Below are positions 18,354-26,068 of a stretch of DNA of 64,000 nt, in pieces. Position numbers and translations under genes: made by a program. The notes beneath the pieces are model-generated. The model saw only the letters and a list, made by a program, of their open reading frames with translations. It was not told the DNA's origin and made no database searches. Numbering within the stretch: position 1 is the stretch's first letter; every line of letters begins with the position of its first letter. Source of the DNA: Roseovarius pacificus (lineage in GTDB: Bacteria > Pseudomonadota > Alphaproteobacteria > Rhodobacterales > Rhodobacteraceae); NCBI RefSeq assembly GCF_900142665.1, contig NZ_FRBR01000002.1, positions 1 to 64,000 of the forward strand, given 5' to 3'.

Positions 18354-19084
18354 GGGCGTGGCCTTTCACGCAGCAAAAGGCCTAGCCCGGTGTCTGCGAG
18401 GCCGATCAGCGCAAGGATCAGGATCACGAGCGCAAAAAGGCGGTCGGTTTGAAGCCAGCTCTGTGCGCGTTGCACCGCCGCTCCGAGACCCTCGGCCCCT
18501 GAAAGCAGTTCTGTCAGCAGGGTAACGCGCAGGGCATTAGCCACAGCGATCCGCAAGGCCGGGCCAAGGGCGGTCCATACGGCAGGTAGGGCGATTCGGT
18601 GTAACTGTCTCATCAACGGTACGCGGAAGACGCGCGCCATTTCGGCCAGATGCGAGTCGATATTGCCCGTGCCCTCGGCGACGGCGATCTGGAACACTGG
18701 TAGCAACAGAACCGCGACGGTGAGGATGACAGTGAGGGGGCCGCCATCGAACCACAGGATGAACAGGATCGCGAGGATCGGGGCGGGCATTCCCATCAGG
18801 ATCAGTCGTAACGGTGCCGCCAGGGCCGAGATTACGGGCCAGCGCCAGCCTGCCAATCCAAGTGGAGCTCCGAGGGCGAACGCTGATGCGAGCCCCGCTG
18901 CTGCCCGACCAAGGCTGGGCAGCAGCGTGTCAGTCCAAAATGAGGGCTCCGTGAGGAGCGTCCAAAGTGCTGCAGCCACGGCCAAAGGGCCCGGCAGAAT
19001 GGCTGGCAGGCTGTTGCGCGCCGCCAGTGACCAGATCAAGCCAAGACTGGCTAACCCAGTCAGGAAGGCGATGCGCTGCATCAC
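18350..19084 (-). CDS. ABC importer permease
   Basis: A 244-residue inner-membrane permease of the binding-protein-dependent type, with five to six hydrophobic segments. The EAA-like loop that docks the ATPase is EMARVFRVPLMRQLHRIALP near residues 147-166. It belongs to the SsuC/TauC/nitrate-type group by general pattern. Four-base overlaps with both the upstream binding protein and the downstream ATPase genes indicate tight coupling. The substrate is not evident from sequence. Confidence 0.85.
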   Translation of the reverse strand: MMQRIAFLTGLASLGLIWSLAARNSLPAILPGPLAVAAALWTLLTEPSFWTDTLLPSLGRAAAGLASAFALGAPLGLAGWRWPVISALAAPLRLILMGMPAPILAILFILWFDGGPLTVILTVAVLLLPVFQIAVAEGTGNIDSHLAEMARVFRVPLMRQLHRIALPAVWTALGPALRIAVANALRVTLLTELLSGAEGLGAAVQRAQSWLQTDRLFALVILILALIGLADTGLGLLLRERPRP

Positions 19085-19983
19085 GGCCCGTAGAGCGTGG
19101 AGTTGGGAAGGGCACCGCCGATCGCGGCTGGTTCGACCGTAAGGAGTTCACCGTAGAAGCCGGACAGCACAGCCGCATTTTCGGGCATAGGTAGGCTATG
19201 CGGTTCGATCCGGGAAAAGCCTTGGGCTGCCTGCCTCATGTTCGGGAAATGCAGATCGAGCAGGGCAGCAGCCGTGCTCGGCTCGGTGGCGAGCTTGGCA
19301 AACGCAGCGCCGTAAGCAGCAATAACCTCTGGCCTACCATCGAACGCGCGGTTCACGATCACCACGCCGGCGGGGGGGCAATCGACGAGCGCCGTCGCCC
19401 CTCGCCAGAGCGCGCACAGATCGGCGCGCCGGGTTAGGCTAGGGTCCTGCGCCAGCGCCAGCGTTGCCATTGGCTCGGCCAGCAGAGCGGTATCGGCACG
19501 CCCGGCTAAGACGAGCTGCATTCCGGCCACAAGGCTGCCTGTATAGAACGGGGTCCAGCTTTCCGGCCCCGGCGCTGCTATTCGGTGCATCAACAGATCG
19601 GGCAGATAGCCCTTAAAAGGCAGGGCGAGCGTCGTACCGGAGAGGTCCTCGAGCCGTTCGATCGGCGCGCCGCGGCCGACGATCGACAAACTGCCCTCGG
19701 TGATTGTGGTCGAAACGATCTTCAGGTTTAGCCCGTTCGCCGCGAAGATTGCCGCCACGGGTGCCGGGGCGATTGCCATTAGAGGCTCGTCCGCCATGAG
19801 CCACTTGCGCAGTTCCTCGGGGGTGGTCCAAGGTCGGAAGGTGAAACTGACCCCATCGACCGGCTGAGTTTCGGCCAGTGCGATCAATGGAGCACTCTCC
19901 CAGATCGGAGGACCAGAGAGCGTGATCTCATCACTGAGGGTGCGGACCGGGAGAAGGAGCAAAAACAGGCAGAGAATGCGCAT
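19081..19983 (-). CDS. ABC importer periplasmic substrate-binding protein (NMT1/THI5-like)
   Basis: A 300-residue exported binding protein with an N-terminal signal peptide (RILCLFLLLLPVRTL). The body resembles the NMT1/THI5/SsuA group, with a beta strand start, a LEDLSGTTLALPFKG segment near residues 116-130 and a later hinge. Proteins of this group bind small organic molecules such as sulfonates, pyrimidine precursors or nitrate. Co-occurrence with a TonB-dependent receptor suggests a ligand too large or too scarce for porins. It starts one base after the methyltransferase stop codon. Confidence 0.8.
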   Translation of the reverse strand: MRILCLFLLLLPVRTLSDEITLSGPPIWESAPLIALAETQPVDGVSFTFRPWTTPEELRKWLMADEPLMAIAPAPVAAIFAANGLNLKIVSTTITEGSLSIVGRGAPIERLEDLSGTTLALPFKGYLPDLLMHRIAAPGPESWTPFYTGSLVAGMQLVLAGRADTALLAEPMATLALAQDPSLTRRADLCALWRGATALVDCPPAGVVIVNRAFDGRPEVIAAYGAAFAKLATEPSTAAALLDLHFPNMRQAAQGFSRIEPHSLPMPENAAVLSGFYGELLTVEPAAIGGALPNSTLYGP

Positions 19984-19984
19984 A

Positions 19985-20995
19985 TCAGGCCTCCTTGCGG
20001 GCGGCGTCCAATCGGAAGCGACCGAAGGGAGTGGAGAGCCTGTCGGAACTCGGGCGCCGCAGGCCAGCGGCAGTCATAGCCTCGGCGATTTCCCCTTCTG
20101 CGAAGGAGACATCGCGCTGGCGCAATCCTGGCATCAATCGGCCGATCACATGTTCAGGTGGGGCCGTGCGATCATCGGTCAGCGCTTCATGAAAGCTGAG
20201 CAACACTCCGCCGGGGGCAAGGTGTTCTGCCAACCGGCAAATTAACGCGGGCAGACCTTGATCATGGAAGTAGAGTGTCATCGAACACCAGATGACGTCG
20301 AAGCATTTCCCAGGGAGAGCACCATTGTAACTTCCAGGAACCAGGGAAAGAGGCAGATCGGCAGCCTCCTCTGCGATCCTCTCTATCACCGGTGGAAGGT
20401 CAAACAGTGTAATGGAGAGATCGGGTCGCAATGCCAGCAGCCTGCGAGCCAACACCGCTGAACCAGGACCGATTTCCAGCAGGTTTTGCGTATCAGGCCA
20501 CTCCGGCAGACTGGTCAAGCAGGGAATCATCGCATCTGCGGCAACGGAGCGATGAAACGCTGCGAGAGAAAGGTAACTGGCGTCCCAATGCGTATCGTCG
20601 AACAGGCGAGTGTTGCCACCATGGGTGGCGCTGGCAATGAGGGTGCCGATATCGTTCAGCCCGGCGTGGCGCATGTCTGCCATAGACCTCAGGGTCGCAA
20701 CCATGTTTCTCGGGCTGTCCTTGGCAACGAAAGGCAGGATGTCAGGGGCGGTGCGAAACCTGCCGCCGTCGGTCTGCATGAAATCAGCCGCGACCAGTGC
20801 CCGAAGCGTCAGCAGAAGCTGTGGCGGAGGCAGATCCATGCGCCGTGCCAGTGCGTCGGGCAGGATAAATGTCTCGCAGAGATCGAAGACGCCGCTGTCC
20901 AGAGCCCAGCCAAGCAGGGCCTGTCGGATCGGTCCCTCCAGCGTGTCCAACAGCAACCCCGCGCCTGACCGACGCTCCGAAGGCATATTGTACAT
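19985..20995 (-). CDS. SAM-dependent O-methyltransferase-like protein
   Basis: A methyltransferase of about 336 residues with the two-part layout of the acetylserotonin/hydroxyindole O-methyltransferase family: an N-terminal winged-helix dimerisation domain (LARRMDLPPPQLLLTLRAL) and a C-terminal Rossmann domain with the SAM-binding LEIGPGSAVLARRLLAL and the acidic LFDLPP. I start it at the ATG overlapping the receptor stop codon as TAATG, with GGAGG at good spacing inside the receptor gene. Its position between an outer-membrane receptor and an ABC importer is unusual. It may methylate the imported ligand or a corrinoid-like or metallophore-like compound; this is inference. Confidence 0.75.
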   Translation of the reverse strand: MYNMPSERRSGAGLLLDTLEGPIRQALLGWALDSGVFDLCETFILPDALARRMDLPPPQLLLTLRALVAADFMQTDGGRFRTAPDILPFVAKDSPRNMVATLRSMADMRHAGLNDIGTLIASATHGGNTRLFDDTHWDASYLSLAAFHRSVAADAMIPCLTSLPEWPDTQNLLEIGPGSAVLARRLLALRPDLSITLFDLPPVIERIAEEAADLPLSLVPGSYNGALPGKCFDVIWCSMTLYFHDQGLPALICRLAEHLAPGGVLLSFHEALTDDRTAPPEHVIGRLMPGLRQRDVSFAEGEIAEAMTAAGLRRPSSDRLSTPFGRFRLDAARKEA

Positions 20996-23076
20996 TACCA
21001 AGTCATCCTCCAATTCAGCCCGACGGTACGGGGACTGCCATCCTCGACCACGGTGCCCCGGATCGTGTTAGCCGCAGTGCTGTAGTATTCTTCGTCAAAC
21101 AGGTTCTTGGCCCAGAGAGTAAGCTCGCCTCCTCCGAACTGCCGGGTAATCTCGGCATTCACAGTCATGAAGCCTTCTTGCTTCAGGCTGTTTGCCGGGT
21201 CGAACCAGTAGCTTCCCGATCCGTGCAAGCTGATCTTTCCACTCCAGATATCTCCGACATGCGAGAGCGCAAGGCCCCAGGTCACATCCGGCGCCATCGG
21301 CAGGGCATTCCCTGACCAGTCGACCGCCATCACCGATCCTGTAGATATGTCCGTCGTCGTGGTCTGAAACGAGGTCGCCCGTGCCCTCTGCCAGCCAGCA
21401 TTGGCGGTGAGTTCCCAGCCCCGGGCCAGGGGTGCGTTGAACTCTGTCTCGATCCCGTAGCTTTTCGCCTCGCCTGCATTCGATATATATTGAGCCGCGC
21501 CAGGGATTGTCTCGGTAATCTGCTTATCTTTGACCGTGGTATGGAAGGCGACAAGGCTAAGCGCTGCTCCGCTGGCAAATTCGTGCTTTACCCCGAGTTC
21601 CGCATTCCAACTGTATTCAGCGTCATAGCTCAGGCCATCGGCACTGTTGGCGAAAGCATAGTTGTAGCCTGCGGGCATATAGCCACGTGCATAGCTTGCG
21701 TGGATCGTGGTCGCATCGCTCACGTCATAGGCGAGCGTGAGCTTGGGGAGCAGAGTGGTCGAGCTGTCGCTGCCTTCATAACGCAGGTTCGCGGTCGGCG
21801 AAGAGAACCTCTGCCAGGCCTTTGATGAGACGTAATCGACCCGCAGGCCCGCCCCTATGCGGAACCGGTCTGTGAATGCATATTCAGCGAAACCATAGAG
21901 CCCGGCTCCCCATTGGTCGATCTCGGTGTGTCGGTCGGTCGACATGGCGCCGAGATTGAAATCGGCATCGGTGTTCTGCGTGAAAGCGTTGACACCCAAC
22001 GTCCATTTCAGCGGCCCTTCGCTGTTTGAGGTCAGTCGGATGTCCTGTGAGAGGGCTCGGTCCTCGATATCCATTTCGGTAACGCCGAGAGGCAGTGAAG
22101 AACTGTCGAAATCCAGTGCGAATTCCCGGTCGAACGTGGTGAACCCGGTGATCGCAGTCAGGTCGAATCCGTCGAAACTGGTACCATATTCCAGTGCAGT
22201 CACACTCATACGGCGGTTTTCCCAGGAAGGGTCTGAATACACGCTTTCATAGCGGTCGGTTGCCAGCGGGCCGGAGACATAGCGAAACTGCTCCTTGTTG
22301 AAATCCTGGTCTTCGGCCATCGTAGTTAGCTTGAGGTAGCCACCGTCCTGCAAGTCCCACTCGAGACCCAGAAAGCCTGTCACGCGTCGGTTTTCTCCAC
22401 CGTCATCCGCCCCTGTGACTGGATTGCTTATCACGCCGGGATCTCGGGCGACTTCCAGCCCGAAGGATAAGGCCGGACCGTTTGTGGCTTGCCCGGACCA
22501 CAGGATCGACCCGTTGGCTCCGAGAGGCGAGGCCCCGGCATCCGATCCGGAAAGCCCGACGTTTATTTCCCAGCCTTCGCGACTGCCAGGCGCGATCGTC
22601 TCGAAGGTCAAGAGCCCGGCTTCGGAATTGCGTCCGAATATGGTGCCCTGCGGCCCTTTGAGCAGCGTGACATTCTCGACACCAAAAAAGTGCGGCAGTT
22701 GCATAGTGCCCATTGGTAGCGGAACACCGTTTACCGAATAGCCGACTGGGTCAGACAAGGCGTTGTCGAATGCCGACATGCCACGCACGACCAGGCGCTC
22801 TTGTGAATTCGCCCGCTGGAAGATTGTATTGGCCGATTTTTCCGTGACGGCATCAAGATCTGGGGAGATCGATTGCGACATGTCTTCTTCGTCCAGTACC
22901 GTTGCTGTCGCTGCGGCTTTGCGGGCGAGCTCTTCCCAGAAATTGGAGAAGATCGTGATCTCGCCAAGATAGATGATGTCATCATCCGCGATAGCGCGTT
23001 CCGGTATGAGGCCGGTCGTCGTAAGGGCTGTCGTCATGACGAGCAGCGTCGCACGGGTCTTTGGTGTTCGGGACAT
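20995..23076 (-). CDS. TonB-dependent outer-membrane receptor 3
   Basis: A 693-residue receptor. The ATG ending at 23076 has an excellent AAAGGAGG site and is followed by a signal peptide (TLLVMTTALTTTGLIPERAIA, then DDD). The plug is seen in SPDLDAVTEKSANTIFQR, LVVRGMSAFD, GYSVNGVPLP and VTLLKGPQGTIFGRNSEAG. The barrel contains ARGYMPAGYNYAFA, ends with WAKNLFDEEYYSTAA, and finishes in WRMTW with a C-terminal aromatic. It is fully linked to the methyltransferase and ABC importer genes downstream. The ligand is unknown. Confidence 0.9.
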   Translation of the reverse strand: MSRTPKTRATLLVMTTALTTTGLIPERAIADDDIIYLGEITIFSNFWEELARKAAATATVLDEEDMSQSISPDLDAVTEKSANTIFQRANSQERLVVRGMSAFDNALSDPVGYSVNGVPLPMGTMQLPHFFGVENVTLLKGPQGTIFGRNSEAGLLTFETIAPGSREGWEINVGLSGSDAGASPLGANGSILWSGQATNGPALSFGLEVARDPGVISNPVTGADDGGENRRVTGFLGLEWDLQDGGYLKLTTMAEDQDFNKEQFRYVSGPLATDRYESVYSDPSWENRRMSVTALEYGTSFDGFDLTAITGFTTFDREFALDFDSSSLPLGVTEMDIEDRALSQDIRLTSNSEGPLKWTLGVNAFTQNTDADFNLGAMSTDRHTEIDQWGAGLYGFAEYAFTDRFRIGAGLRVDYVSSKAWQRFSSPTANLRYEGSDSSTTLLPKLTLAYDVSDATTIHASYARGYMPAGYNYAFANSADGLSYDAEYSWNAELGVKHEFASGAALSLVAFHTTVKDKQITETIPGAAQYISNAGEAKSYGIETEFNAPLARGWELTANAGWQRARATSFQTTTTDISTGSVMAVDWSGNALPMAPDVTWGLALSHVGDIWSGKISLHGSGSYWFDPANSLKQEGFMTVNAEITRQFGGGELTLWAKNLFDEEYYSTAANTIRGTVVEDGSPRTVGLNWRMTW

Positions 23077-23164
23077 CGGGGCCTCCTTTGTTAGAGGTCC
23101 GTGCCATGGCCGGCAGCCAAAAACTTGTAACTGACAAAAATACTCTTGAATTTGCGAAAAGAGA

Positions 23165-24085
23165 TTATTGATTTTGTTTTCCGGCACGTCGCCATGCACT
23201 TGCTGTGGTTCCGAAACGCTTGCGGAATACGTTAGATAGATGACTGGCATCGGAAAAACCGCAGTCTGCCGCGATTTCGGTAAAACTTCGATCTGTCTGA
23301 CGAATCAGACGTTCGGCTGCTTCGATTCGCAACCGGCGCAAATGTTCGAAAACGGTTTCCCGTGTACGGGTTCGGAAGAGTTGGTTCAATGTAACACTGC
23401 TCAGACCAAACTCATGTTCAATCTCAGTCATTGTGATGGGTTCGGCCAGCCGTTCGCAGAGAAGTGCCGAGATTCTTTCGACCAAAAGGCAAGGATTGCG
23501 TGTCTCGGAACCTTGCTGGGGATGGGCCGCAACTTCCTCTAACGCATGACCCAATAGAGCAAGGCATTGTCCCTCCTTGCGCAATATGGCTGCAGGATCG
23601 GTTCTCTGGTCGAGCAAAGCAGTGAGCATCGCGCGACCCGGAACTGGCAGATTCAGACGCCGGACCCGCATCGGGCCAGGCAGGTTGTGCCCGAGCATGT
23701 TGGCCAGCGCCGGGCTCAATCGGGAGGCGTTCAGGGCGATGACAAGGTTCGAACAGCCTTCACCCTTTTCCACGATCCGTTTCAGTTGCATGCCGCCGGA
23801 TCGGATCAGCCACGCCTGCCCACCGCTGATCTCATGCGCATGTCCGCGCGGGTCGACCAACAGCATTCGTCCGGAAAAATTGAAGGTTAGGATTACCTGG
23901 TCTTCGGGACGCCGTATGTCCCCGCTATGCCGCTGAGCGGACGAAAAATGGCTGTGCGCCAATACCAGTCCCGGTGAGATCCGAAGAACATCGACATGAG
24001 TACTACGATGCTGTCCCGGTAGGGTGACTGACGTAGTGCGACCAGCCTCGTAAGGGGTGAAACGATGAGGTTCGATCAACATCAT
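23165..24085 (-). CDS. AraC-type regulator of the third uptake module
   Basis: A regulator of about 306 residues with an N-terminal sensor region and a C-terminal AraC DNA-binding domain: IEHEFGLSSVTLNQLFRTRT and then IAADCGFSDASHLSNVFRKRFGTTASAWRR. I start it at the first of two adjacent ATGs at 24085; an upstream extension to 24229 looks non-coding. Unlike the other two AraC genes it is not divergent, but lies 88 bases upstream of receptor 3 on the same strand. It may be co-transcribed with the receptor or activate a promoter in the gap. Confidence 0.85.
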   Translation of the reverse strand: MMLIEPHRFTPYEAGRTTSVTLPGQHRSTHVDVLRISPGLVLAHSHFSSAQRHSGDIRRPEDQVILTFNFSGRMLLVDPRGHAHEISGGQAWLIRSGGMQLKRIVEKGEGCSNLVIALNASRLSPALANMLGHNLPGPMRVRRLNLPVPGRAMLTALLDQRTDPAAILRKEGQCLALLGHALEEVAAHPQQGSETRNPCLLVERISALLCERLAEPITMTEIEHEFGLSSVTLNQLFRTRTRETVFEHLRRLRIEAAERLIRQTDRSFTEIAADCGFSDASHLSNVFRKRFGTTASAWRRAGKQNQ

Positions 24086-24456
24086 ATGACAGCCTAATAG
24101 GTACCATAGCGGATCACGGGAAATTGCATGTCCAGCAAAGGTGCAGTTTTTATAGATCGCTGGCTTAGGGCGGGCAGGAACAATCTGGGCGATTTCACGC
24201 ACTTTGGCAATGATGGTTCGTCTGCGCACCGACAGTTACGATTTTCTGGTCGAATATGGTGACGCGGCCAGATTGGATATCGAGCGGCTTAGCAAGGCTG
24301 CGAGTGAGGCCGGGCAAGTTCCGCCGTTTTCCTGTCTTTACACGCCACGCTACTACACCCCTCAGAAACCTGTTGAGCCGTAGGCATCTACGGCTTTCTT
24401 AATCGACCCCGATCCAGGGCCGCCAGTTGGAGGCGCCGGTAAGGAACGGGGCCGGC
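24086..24456. other. Junction between metallophore block and trb operon
   Basis: This 371-base gap separates the AraC-type gene and the conjugation genes. It contains one short + strand frame (listed separately) and otherwise no recognisable repeat, attachment site or transposon end. The conserved neighbours expected upstream of trbB in related elements, a coupling-protein gene (traG) and a small CopG-like gene, are absent, so a rearrangement junction probably lies here. Confidence 0.5.
24213..24383 (+). CDS. Short ORF, possible 3' remnant of a lost gene
   Basis: A 56-residue frame (starting at two adjacent ATGs) with protein-like composition: an acidic-amphipathic segment (YDFLVEYGDAARLDIERLS) and a proline/tyrosine-rich end. 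The frame remains open further upstream across the start of the AraC gene on the other strand, and there is no clear ribosome binding site. I recognise no family. It could be the truncated end of an element gene deleted when the metallophore block joined the trb operon, or a small independent gene. Confidence 0.25.
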   Translation: MVRLRTDSYDFLVEYGDAARLDIERLSKAASEAGQVPPFSCLYTPRYYTPQKPVEP

Positions 24457-25452
24457 ATGGCGAAGGCAGATCAGAGACCAGAGGTGATCCGGAGAGGCGC
24501 GCGGATGCTGCGCACCGCGCTCGGGCCGGCGATCGCCGGGTTTCTGGACGATCCCATGACCGTCGAGGTGATGCTCAACCCCGATGGGCGGCTCTGGGTC
24601 GACCGACTTTCCGAGGGGCTGGCCGACAGCGGCAAGACGCTGAGCGCAGCCGACGGTGAGCGCATCGTACGACTGGTCGCGCACCATGTTGGCGTTGAAG
24701 TTCATGGCCTGTCACCGCGCGTCTCTGCAGAGCTCCCGGAAACAGGCGAGCGCTTCGAGGGGCTGCTGCCTCCCATCGTGGCTGCCCCCGCATTCGCCAT
24801 TCGCAAGCCCGCTGTCGCTGTGTTCACACTCGAGGACTACGTCGCCGCCGGGATCATGACTCCGCTGCAGGCCGAGGTGCTGCGCCACGCGGTTGCGACC
24901 CGTGCCAATATCCTGGTGGCGGGGGGCACCTCGACCGGCAAGACCACGCTGACCAATGCGCTGCTCGCCGAGGTGGCCAAGACCTCCGATCGCGTCGTGA
25001 TCATTGAGGACACCCGGGAACTGCAATGCGCCGCGCCGAATCTCGTGGCGATGCGCACCAAGGACGGTGTTGCCAGCCTGTCCGATCTGGTGCGGTCCTC
25101 GCTGCGTCTGCGCCCCGATCGTATTCCGATCGGTGAGGTGCGTGGCGCCGAGGCACTGGACCTGCTCAAGGCCTGGGGCACCGGCCATCCGGGCGGGATC
25201 GGCACCATCCATGCCGGTTCCGGGATTGGCGCGCTGCGCCGTCTCGAGCAGCTCATCCAGGAAGCCGTCGTTACCGTGCCCCGCGCCATGATCGCGGAGA
25301 CCATCGACCTCGTGGCCGTCCTGTCCGGACGCGGCTCCGCACGTCGTCTGGCCGAACTCGCCCGCGTCAAGGGCCTCGGGCCGGACGGCGACTACCGGAT
25401 TTCACCTGTCATTTCAGAACCCACCACTCACGAACCAGGAGACCTCGAATGA
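24457..25452 (+). CDS. trbB: P-type conjugative transfer ATPase TrbB
   Basis: A 331-residue VirB11-family hexameric ATPase that powers pilus assembly and DNA transfer at the inner membrane. Walker A is seen in [15 protein letters not shown] near residue 160, the Asp-box in [12 protein letters not shown], and the conserved [25 protein letters not shown] and [10 protein letters not shown] stretches follow. The ATG at 24457 with an AAGGAACGG site is preferred over an in-frame TTG at 24427. It is the first gene of the mating-pair-formation operon and overlaps trbC by four bases. Confidence 0.95.
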   Translation: MAKADQRPEVIRRGARMLRTALGPAIAGFLDDPMTVEVMLNPDGRLWVDRLSEGLADSGKTLSAADGERIVRLVAHHVGVEVHGLSPRVSAELPETGERFEGLLPPIVAAPAFAIRKPAVAVFTLEDYVAAGIMTPLQAEVLRHAVATRANILVAGGTSTGKTTLTNALLAEVAKTSDRVVIIEDTRELQCAAPNLVAMRTKDGVASLSDLVRSSLRLRPDRIPIGEVRGAEALDLLKAWGTGHPGGIGTIHAGSGIGALRRLEQLIQEAVVTVPRAMIAETIDLVAVLSGRGSARRLAELARVKGLGPDGDYRISPVISEPTTHEPGDLE

Positions 25453-25781
25453 TCCGTCACGCCCTGCGAATTCGCCGCCACATCGCCACCGCGGCCACCG
25501 CCACCTATGTCAGCCTGTTCATCGCCCCGGCTGCCCACGCCTCCGGGTCCTCCATGCCTTGGGAAGCGCCTCTGCAATCCATTCTCGACTCCGTCGAGGG
25601 GCCGGTGGCCAAGATCGTGGCGGTGATCATCATCATCGTCACCGGTCTGACGCTGGCCTTCGGCGATACCGGCGGCGGGTTCCGGCGGCTGATCCAGATC
25701 GTCTTCGGGATTTCCATCGCCTTTGCGGCCTCGTCCTTCTTCCTGAGCTTCTTCAGCTTCGGTGGCGGAGCGCTGATCTGA
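25449..25781 (+). CDS. trbC: Conjugal transfer pilin TrbC (VirB2-like)
   Basis: A 110-residue prepilin with a long signal region ending in APAAHAS, then two hydrophobic segments (VAKIVAVIIIIVTGLTLAFG and a C-terminal one beginning IVFGISIAFAASSFF) separated by the short polar loop DTGGGFRRLI. This is the usual TrbC/VirB2 layout. The mature peptide would form the conjugative pilus. It overlaps trbB by four bases and shares one base with trbD. Confidence 0.9.
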   Translation: MIRHALRIRRHIATAATATYVSLFIAPAAHASGSSMPWEAPLQSILDSVEGPVAKIVAVIIIIVTGLTLAFGDTGGGFRRLIQIVFGISIAFAASSFFLSFFSFGGGALI

Positions 25782-26062
25782 TGGCGGTGGGTTTCGAGGC
25801 CCTCGACGCTGTGCCGGGGTTCAGCGTGCCGGTCCACCGCGCGCTGACCGAGCCGATCCTGCTCGGCGGCGCACCGCGCTCGGTTGCCATCCTCAATGGC
25901 ACGCTCGCCGGTGCGGTCGGCCTCGGGCTTCAGCTCTGGCTGGTCGGGATCCTGATCTGGGCCGTCGGCCACATCGCCGCCGTCTGGGCGGCCAGGCGCG
26001 ATCCGCTCTTCGTCGAGGTTGCGCGCCGCCATTTGCGCATTCCCGGTCATCTCTCGGTGTGA
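25781..26062 (+). CDS. trbD: Conjugal transfer protein TrbD (VirB3-like)
   Basis: A 93-residue VirB3-like inner-membrane protein starting at an ATG whose first base is the last base of the trbC stop codon. It begins with a short soluble part containing PVHRALTEPILLGGAPR, followed by one long hydrophobic region (residues 40-65) and a basic C-terminus with DPLFVEVARRHLR, all typical of TrbD. The frame remains open upstream to 25559, but that part is antisense-free overlap with trbC and is not a plausible N-terminus. Confidence 0.9.
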   Translation: MAVGFEALDAVPGFSVPVHRALTEPILLGGAPRSVAILNGTLAGAVGLGLQLWLVGILIWAVGHIAAVWAARRDPLFVEVARRHLRIPGHLSV

Positions 26063-26068
26063 ACTCCC

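Noticed and set aside
20995-23250. Extended receptor 3 start at 23250
   Set aside because: The added 58 residues are not signal-peptide-like and overlap the AraC gene's 3' end; the ATG at 23076 has an ideal AAAGGAGG site.
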